A stretch of DNA of 64,000 nt from Steromphala cineraria (Eukaryota > Mollusca > Gastropoda > Trochida > Trochidae): contig OU744730.1 in assembly GCA_916613615.1 (NCBI GenBank), positions 31,530,815 to 31,594,814 of the forward strand. Reading direction: 5' to 3'. Under the pieces are notes generated by a model. The model ran no database searches. It was not told the origin of the DNA and saw only the letters and a list, made by a program, of their open reading frames with translations. This document shows, in pieces, positions 57,181 to 64,000 of this stretch; position 1 is the stretch's first letter, and the number at the start of each line of letters is the position of its first letter. A program made the position numbers and the translations under genes.

Positions 57181-58310
57181 GTTAGCTGCAAGAACCTATC
57201 TGTTAGCACAATCTTTATTGAAATATTACGGCAGTTCCTGTATTTTTATTGACACACTGTATTAACATTAAAGAACGACCTATAAATACGTATACAAGCC
57301 CATAAAAAGGAAACAATCGTAAAAATAAGAAAAATCACTCTTAAACCTTTAAGTTTAAAAGTGATTGTTAAGTTGTGATAACTTTCCATACATTGAACAA
57401 CCTTTTCTTACAAAACCACGTATTTTAAACAAACCACATCCTCGTATTCATGAACATCCTCAATAAGGATCAAAAGGAGTTTCGCTGAGGTATGGTTTCA
57501 CAATTCTTACACTTGTTCAGCGTATTTGGATTTTGAATAAGCTCATTTACATTATTCAAGATTTCGTAGTTCAAAAGGATTATATAAAGGAGAATCTGTA
57601 ATTTTTGTTGTTTACCCTTCTCACTTCGTATTTTGAACCTATTACGTTATAAAGGCTTTTTAATTTTTCAATATTTTTTAGACTGGTCAATATTTTATTT
57701 CAAATGTCTGGCTTGAGTTTTTGAAATCGTTATACCTATCTTAAAAAAAAGAAAAATCTGTTTAATTGATTATTTTGATGAATGCTGTTGAAACAGAATC
57801 ACGAATAAGTTAAACATTTGGATAACGCAACATATTAGGGGTCAATTTAACAAATGATAACGACCTGTTATTTGTCTTGGTAACATCGATGGAAAAATAA
57901 TGTTTGTCAATGGTATGATTGAGATTAAAGGATTAAAGGTTTAAGCTCGCTTGCTTGACTAGAATAAAATATATCAATCCAAAATGTCAACAATGACTGA
58001 ATTTTTGTTGGTTAATTACCATGACATATGTTTCATTGCCATGACATATCATCTGAACAAACTACGTGTGTTACTCATTAATTTACTTTAGATGAATAAT
58101 ATCAATGTTGACCTATTGAAGTATCCTTAAATGGAAATTAAGATTATCATTGCAGATAAACAGCGAAAAGTAAACTTTTGAAAAAAAAATAGGAAATCAC
58201 CTCCTACGCTGAAATTTCGTTAAGAATTCATACCTCAATTATCTAAATGTCAGATATAGTTTAGATCTTATCGCATATCATGCTCTGACCTTCGCAAGTA
58301 AGGTTTCTTT
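57181..58310. other. No features seen
   Basis: AT-rich sequence after the last satellite monomer. No open frame, RNA gene or repeat that I can support. Confidence 0.45.
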
Positions 58311-58447
58311 ACATCACAACATGTGATCTTTATCTTTGGAACATAATGCTTAAAACTTGTATAATTTTTACTTTGGTTTTACAACACAACATGCGATCTT
58401 TATCTTTAGAACATAATGCTTAAAACTTGTTTAATTTTACTGGTTTT
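58311..58447. repeat. 70-bp tandem duplication
   Basis: 58311-58380 and 58381-58447 repeat the same sequence (CACAACATGTGATCTTTATC / CACAACATGCGATCTTTATC, then AACATAATGCTTAAAACTTG), with a few substitutions and a 3-bp length difference. Confidence 0.8.
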
Positions 58448-61400
58448 ATATTGCCAATTTTTCTTAGCGTATCTCAAATCAAATTTACTTATTTTTAAAG
58501 TTATTACTACAGAGTGGGTGAAATGCCTTTCTCGAGACAAAAACGCAAATGTTTCGTAAAATCCATTTCAAAAGGGTTGGAATTCATATTTTAATGTGTA
58601 AGCAACATTTTAACTTTAAAATGAACGTGATATAATAAAATTCAAATACAGAGATTGGCAATTGGAGCATTAAGTATTAAACTAATTTGAAAAAAGTCAT
58701 TATCAAAACTTTAAAACAATATTATTTCATATCTCTATATTTATACGTTATGTGATGAGCCACTCAATCAATAACCGTAAGCGGTTTCAAGTAATTCGGT
58801 AAAACTATGGTATTTGAGACCACAGCTCTGGCTAAATCGTGTTTATATATAATTTCACTGCTGACAGAAAATGCAGATTGTTTTCAAGAAACGTCACTTC
58901 AAATATTTAATGACGTTGTTGTAGTAATGTTCATTAGAATAATTTGTGAAATGGTTGAAATTCTTTATAAATAAATCTGTTATGTGTATTTGTTCGATAA
59001 CTTAAAAATAATTCATGAATTGTCTGCAATTATTTTGTTTGCTTACCTAATCGCAAGTCATAACAACGCAATGGGGTGGCATTAAGTATTTTTTAAGTCT
59101 TTGATAACATTTTATTTTTGAATAATTGTCCACAGAAAATGTAAGTTTACCATTTACGGAAAAGGTTTCTCCTGACCATTTAGCAAAACAAAGTAACCGT
59201 AAATCATTTCCAATAAGTTTTATTTAGATAAAATACTTTCACTGATAAAGTCAGTATACTATCAAAGCTGGAAAGCAGGTCAGTTTTGTCTTTTTGCAAG
59301 ATGGCGGCATTCGTTTCTTTTTTCAAATATCAATAAAAAAAGAACTTGATATAAAAATAACAAACATCTTCAAGTTTGATGTACTATGATAAAATCACAT
59401 GCATAAATCATAGTTCAGCATTAAAAAATATATTTAAAAGATGGCGTTTGACGAAGTTAGATAAATCCTCTTCCACTTAAATGTTTAAAGGTTAACTTTT
59501 ATAACTTGCTCTTTGATGATTCTCTTAGAAATGAGATTTGCAACAATAAAATGCAAGTTAAAATAGATCTTCTCTTTTCATACAAATTTTTTTATACATG
59601 TGATATAACTTGACCTTTTGAAGTAACAATGTCTTAAAGTTCATATTTTCTAGAATTTATGATTAATCCAACACACTCGATTTTCTTTTAAAATTTTGAA
59701 TTCGAGATCTTAATTTTATGAAACTTTACGGACAAGTATGATTAGTCATGTTTTCAAGATACGAAATCAACTTGACTAAAGTGCAGCAATTGTTTGCTGA
59801 ATCAAAAAGTAATTAATCAGGGTCAGTTGAGGAAACTTTTAAAACACGACAAAAATTTACTTCCTAAGATGCACACTCTGTTTTGAAATTTATTCATATA
59901 ATGAAATAGGTACGATCTGTACATGGAATATACATATCAAGTTTTCAAACTCTAACAATCTATGTATAAAATTGATAATCTCCTTTATTGAAGGAACAGT
60001 TACCGGTTATATGTTCACAACTGTCAAACCCTTTATTATCAAAACTCACTGATCATATTTGTCAGGAGAGGAAATGGTTACTGGAATGCAAGGAAATTGA
60101 TTGAGTATCTAAAGTTAGGTAAAAAAAATATTAGCAATTTGTCGATAACATTTTCATAAAAATCTAAAAGATCAGTCAATAACCTCGATGTTTACGTACT
60201 TTATTTACAGCTATTGGCTTGTATCTGTCATATATACACGTAATCATGTTGATATATTGAAAACGGGCGTTTGGAAGAGAAATACTCCAAAATGCATAGT
60301 TGGTATTAAAGACCTGGTTCCCTATATTTACAGATAGTATCCTATTACATTATAATTGTATAATACTTAAGTATTTTTCCAGTTAAGCAAGGTAATGAAA
60401 AACGAAAGAACATAATTTGTTGTGGATTTTAGCTTCTTAAAAATTAAATATTAATTCCAGGTTTGACTTTTAACCGTTAATTATCATTTAAAAATCGATA
60501 GAATATTATCAATGTAGCGATGAAAAACATGTTCATGACTGCAACAACACACAAAAGCAACACCCTCTTCTAGAGTTAAATTTGTTCTTGACTGAAAACC
60601 TCGCCTTTAGGCATTACATTTCAATCAAAAATAGAAAGAAGAAAAACTCTGCTTATAATAATCACATCTTAAAAAATATTTTCCAAACTGAATATGTTTG
60701 CAAAATATTGAGAAAAGAAAAAATTTAAAGTACACAGAAGGGGACTACTCGCAAAAGTAATTGCATGTTGCTTTCGCCTACAGGCAACATTGAAATGGTC
60801 TTTTTTTTTCATTTAAATGAGAATATCTTTTTAAATGAAGATTAATTTTCTTCCACAAGATATTGATATTCGGATGATATTATTTGTTTTGTCTTGAAAC
60901 ATAACATCAAAGTATTTCTTGTTTTTAAATTCTTTCTTTTAATAAATCTTGCAACTTCGATCTGTTATTGAAAGAAAACTTTAAAAATAGATTGCTAGTA
61001 CATAATGCATTCATTATTGATTAACAGCTGCAGGATGTCAATCATTGAAACAGCAATGTTTCGAAAATAAAAACAGAACACAGTTTGACGCTTGTTGCCA
61101 ATTAAACATGAATTTCAGAAGAAGAAGAAAACATTTAAAACAAAACAAAATTTAAAATCTTGAATATCAAATTCGTTTAACTCATGTGTAAAACAGATGT
61201 ATGTGTTTTGTTTAGTTTATGCCTTTACAATGTTGACGATTTACGTTTGTGTGCCATCAAAATGTTGTTTGTTTAACAAGGTTTTTAGCAATGTGTCTAA
61301 AAATTAAAATCAAGATTGATACAGTCTTAAGTACTGAACAATTTCAATGTGAACAATAGTTTGTTGAGGTATTGTATTTGGTAAAATCAAACCTCAGTTG

Positions 61401-64000
61401 ATAAATTATAATTATTAATTAATAAAGGATTATGTTCTTGTGCTAGCTTTTATGTAGCTAAATGGAGTCACCGAAAGGGCATCCCTGTCTCCATCGGATG
61501 TTGATATTTTGTTATGATTTGAACGAACATAGCATATATTTTCAATATTAAAACCATATTTTTTTCAATCATATAAACATTCTTCAAGCAACATATTCAA
61601 TGCATTGGTTGAGAGTTTTTTTTTTTTTTTAGTTTTTTATTTCATTAAATTATATTGTTATAATTAGGAGGGATCTATTACGACGTTTGAAGGAACATAA
61701 CACAAACCATATAATCAACCATTTGTGTTTAATATGATGCTCTGTTGGGAAACCTGTCAAAATGAAATTAAACCTCAGTAACACTCAGATTTCCTTGCCT
61801 TGGATAAGAGCACAGAATTTATGATTTATTTGTAATCTGATCAGTATAATTGACAAGTCATGTTTAAATCTGTTTGCAAAGATATTGTACCAATCGATGT
61901 GTCAAGATACAATTTTCAGGACCTATGGAAACGTTATCTTGTGATATCTTTCTGAATCATGACTTTCGTGGCTTCTCTAGCAGAGGGAATTAATTGATAC
62001 TTCACTTACGAGTTCAGGTGAAGTTATACGGGAGTGTAAGATATTTACAATGGTTTCATTGTTTGCATAACTCAAACGCTGCATTACATTAAGTCTCTTG
62101 ATCATTACTCTTAAGAAGTTTACAAGAAGTCGAGAAATAATCGTCTTTGCGAACATAAAAATAGCTACATCGTATGCCACAAAATTGCTATTTTTTCACA
62201 AACGAATTATTGCTCAAGATTAGGGCTATATTTGAATCTGACTGAAACTGTTCGCTGTTTCGCTTGACTTGAAGTAAACGTTTATCAACATAGCCGCATT
62301 AATATGAAAAACTGATATGGCAACCAACGTCCCGGAATCAACTGCTACTTAGTAATCTGATTTGTTTGTTAATTGCAAGGAAAAGAACATTCAATTTATA
62401 ATACAATGTAAATGGCATATGTTGTTGTCATACATAAACAAAATTGGTGCACCCCCAAAGTTAGTTTTCACCAGAATATTTTGTTCGGATCAGACATTGG
62501 ACAATACTAAAAAAAATGTGTTTCAAGACTGCAAATTCAAGTAAAAGATCCTACTGACAAAATTAGACCTGTAATAATTGTAATGTTCCCATCCTCTAAG
62601 GTTACATCGACTCTTAAGATTATAAACACCTTTTCTAAACAAAAGTCAATAATTGTTGAAAACGAGGATGAATTGTCAGTCAACTTGTTCACAACAATTT
62701 TTGTTATCATGTTTGTTGTTTATTTGTTATTAATCTGAAACCTTATGTTTGTTGCGTAGTGGTTGGACAGCAGCAATAGTTTATTAAGTTTGGGTTAATG
62801 TCAGTAGCATCAATTTTGATGTGCACATGTATATAAGAATATGTTAATCTGAATTTCAATCGTAAAACGCGTGCTTCACTGTGTGGGAGTTTTTATGTAA
62901 CATTAGCATTTTTTAAAGCTATTAAATGGACAAAATTTCTTAACATGAAAGGTTTTGTGCAAACTCTTTACTAAAATTGATAATTTTATACCATTCATTT
63001 AAAGGACAGATATGTGGCATGGAAGCAGCAATAAGGAGCTACATTTACATGGTCAAAATTCGAAAACATATATTTTTATACACCAATAATTGTAATATTG
63101 TTTGATTGAATAACTTTTCACAATTTCATTTAAAATGATCACTTTTTTGGTCAAAATTGTGACATACCCAACTTTCGTAAACAAAATATTTTAGGATTAC
63201 AATTCAGAAAGACATCCTGGAAATGTAAGGGTTTCGTGCCTTTTTTGGACCCCACCTCTCAGGAGTGTTAAGAAAACAAAACAAACATATATCTAAATTT
63301 GTGTTTCTTTATCATGCTCAAAGTCCAATAGTAATTAGATTAGAATGTGTAACTTATGTGTTGTACTGGCGTATATCCAAAAAGTAAACAAATGTGAAAA
63401 AAAGAGCCAGATGACATTAAGTATCTTAAGAAACATAAATTTTCTCGTGCTATATTTTTTAGACATAATATGTAGGCATGATTAACATGACATCAACACA
63501 ACACGCTGTTTCATAAGAATTTTAACATGATCAGGATGTAAATTTTTACAAACGAAATGTTTCAAGGTTGTCTGAAGAGCAACCTGTTCAAAGAGAAAAT
63601 GTCATGCTGACTCTGTGATCTTGATGAAGAGTATATGTGACAGGATAATTCCATCTTCCTTTCAAAGCATAACAAGTCAGTTTCCAAACTTATTAATCTT
63701 AGCCTTGCTGTCGACACTTCACTTTTATGTGCTTGCTCTCTAGTTAATAACAAGGGAAAGTCAAAAGCCTTTTGGAAAACTACATCAAACTGAAAAAAAA
63801 CATGGCGACCTTTCTGTCAAAGTCCATCGCCTGAAAAGATTGTAAAGGTAGTATAGCGCCTGTGAAGTGCAGACCGATATATTTTATTTTATTTCACGTT
63901 TAGTCAATTAGTGTAAGTATTATAACAACTCAGAAAATAATTGTATTTACAGATTTGACAAACTAGTTTAATCGAGGTCAACCAATACAAACTCACATAG
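58448..64000. other. No recognised gene; AT-rich, simple runs only
   Basis: No domain, splice-consistent exon set, tRNA or snRNA could be supported. A T-run at about 61,617-61,631 could be the reversed poly(A) of an old retrocopy, since AAATAAAA lies next to it on minus, but no source is recognisable. AAGATGGCGGC at 59298-59308 matches the YY1 consensus; without a nearby exon this is only a note. Frames of 60-67 codons at 61,977-62,180 (minus), 62,362-62,544 (plus) and 63,562-63,753 (minus) are unrecognised. Confidence 0.4.

Noticed and set aside
59298..59308. YY1 site AAGATGGCGGC as a promoter
   Set aside because: An isolated match with no exon, CpG-rich context or initiator nearby; chance occurrence is plausible.
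1..64000. Bacterial-style operons, defence systems or viral genes
   Set aside because: No long frames, no operon structure and no viral hallmark protein were seen. Composition and repeats are those of an animal genome.

Overview
This is a repeat-dominated stretch of an AT-rich (roughly one-third GC) animal genome, most likely a mollusc and probably a bivalve. The evidence is the mobile-element fauna: degenerate non-LTR retrotransposon tails of the kind common in bivalves, tRNA-derived SINEs, a 'pearl'/HINE-like element (162-bp core repeats, GGAC/GCAC microsatellite, 3' hairpin), and a small insert carrying an ACGCCGC...AGC...AATATT hairpin that I remember from gastropod and bivalve repeats. 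Both that match and the species placement rest on memory. I see no intact protein-coding gene. The longest open frames (60-185 codons) lie in decayed transposons, hairpin elements, satellite or duplicated relics.

Layout. 1-11 kb: relic-rich unique sequence with two LINE 3' fragments (1.0-1.3 kb plus; 5.0-6.0 kb minus), a possible third LINE scrap (2.3-2.5 kb), one complete MITE with a perfect 9-bp target-site duplication (4.47-4.83 kb), a strongly diverged piece of the downstream array (6.8-7.0 kb), a SINE head (7.0-7.1 kb), a pair of 67-bp direct repeats (7.7/8.4 kb) and a young 402-bp hairpin MITE (10.4-10.8 kb). 10.9-12.6 kb: a SINE cluster.

11.7-48.8 kb: a nested array of segmental duplications. 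A long unit (about 4-5.5 kb) occurs as an old copy (12.7-16.4 kb), two near-identical neighbours (20.9-26 and 26.4-31 kb), another close copy (39.7-44 kb) and a partial copy (47.9-48.8 kb). Shorter units of about 1.3-2 kb are interleaved. Each unit carries the same ordered exon-like segments, here called S1 (LEDLKGF), S2 (EIDECVSDDN), S3 (NDIVLI..SNLVGV) and S4 (CTILEW), all now interrupted by stops or frameshifts. They look like remains of one unrecognised gene or large element that was amplified and decayed. Because the array offers paralogous empty sites, several insertions can be dated relative to duplication: the 9-bp-TSD MITE (shared by many copies), a 1.46-kb TIR element (single copy, 37.66-39.12 kb), the pearl/HINE-like element (18.9-19.95 kb) and a nested 164-bp TA-TSD MITE.

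49.1-57.2 kb: about 8 kb of tandem satellite with a very regular 352-353 bp dimeric unit. Each half-unit carries telomere-like GGGTTAGGG motifs on the plus strand, with higher-order periodicity and decayed edges. 57.2-64 kb: AT-rich sequence with no supported gene, only a 70-bp tandem duplication and simple runs.

The strongest observations are the MITE family with two independent 9-bp TSDs plus empty sites, a chimeric MITE suggesting ectopic recombination into the array, the dimeric G-rich satellite, and a period-3 substitution pattern in the oldest array relic that suggests the ancestor was protein-coding.
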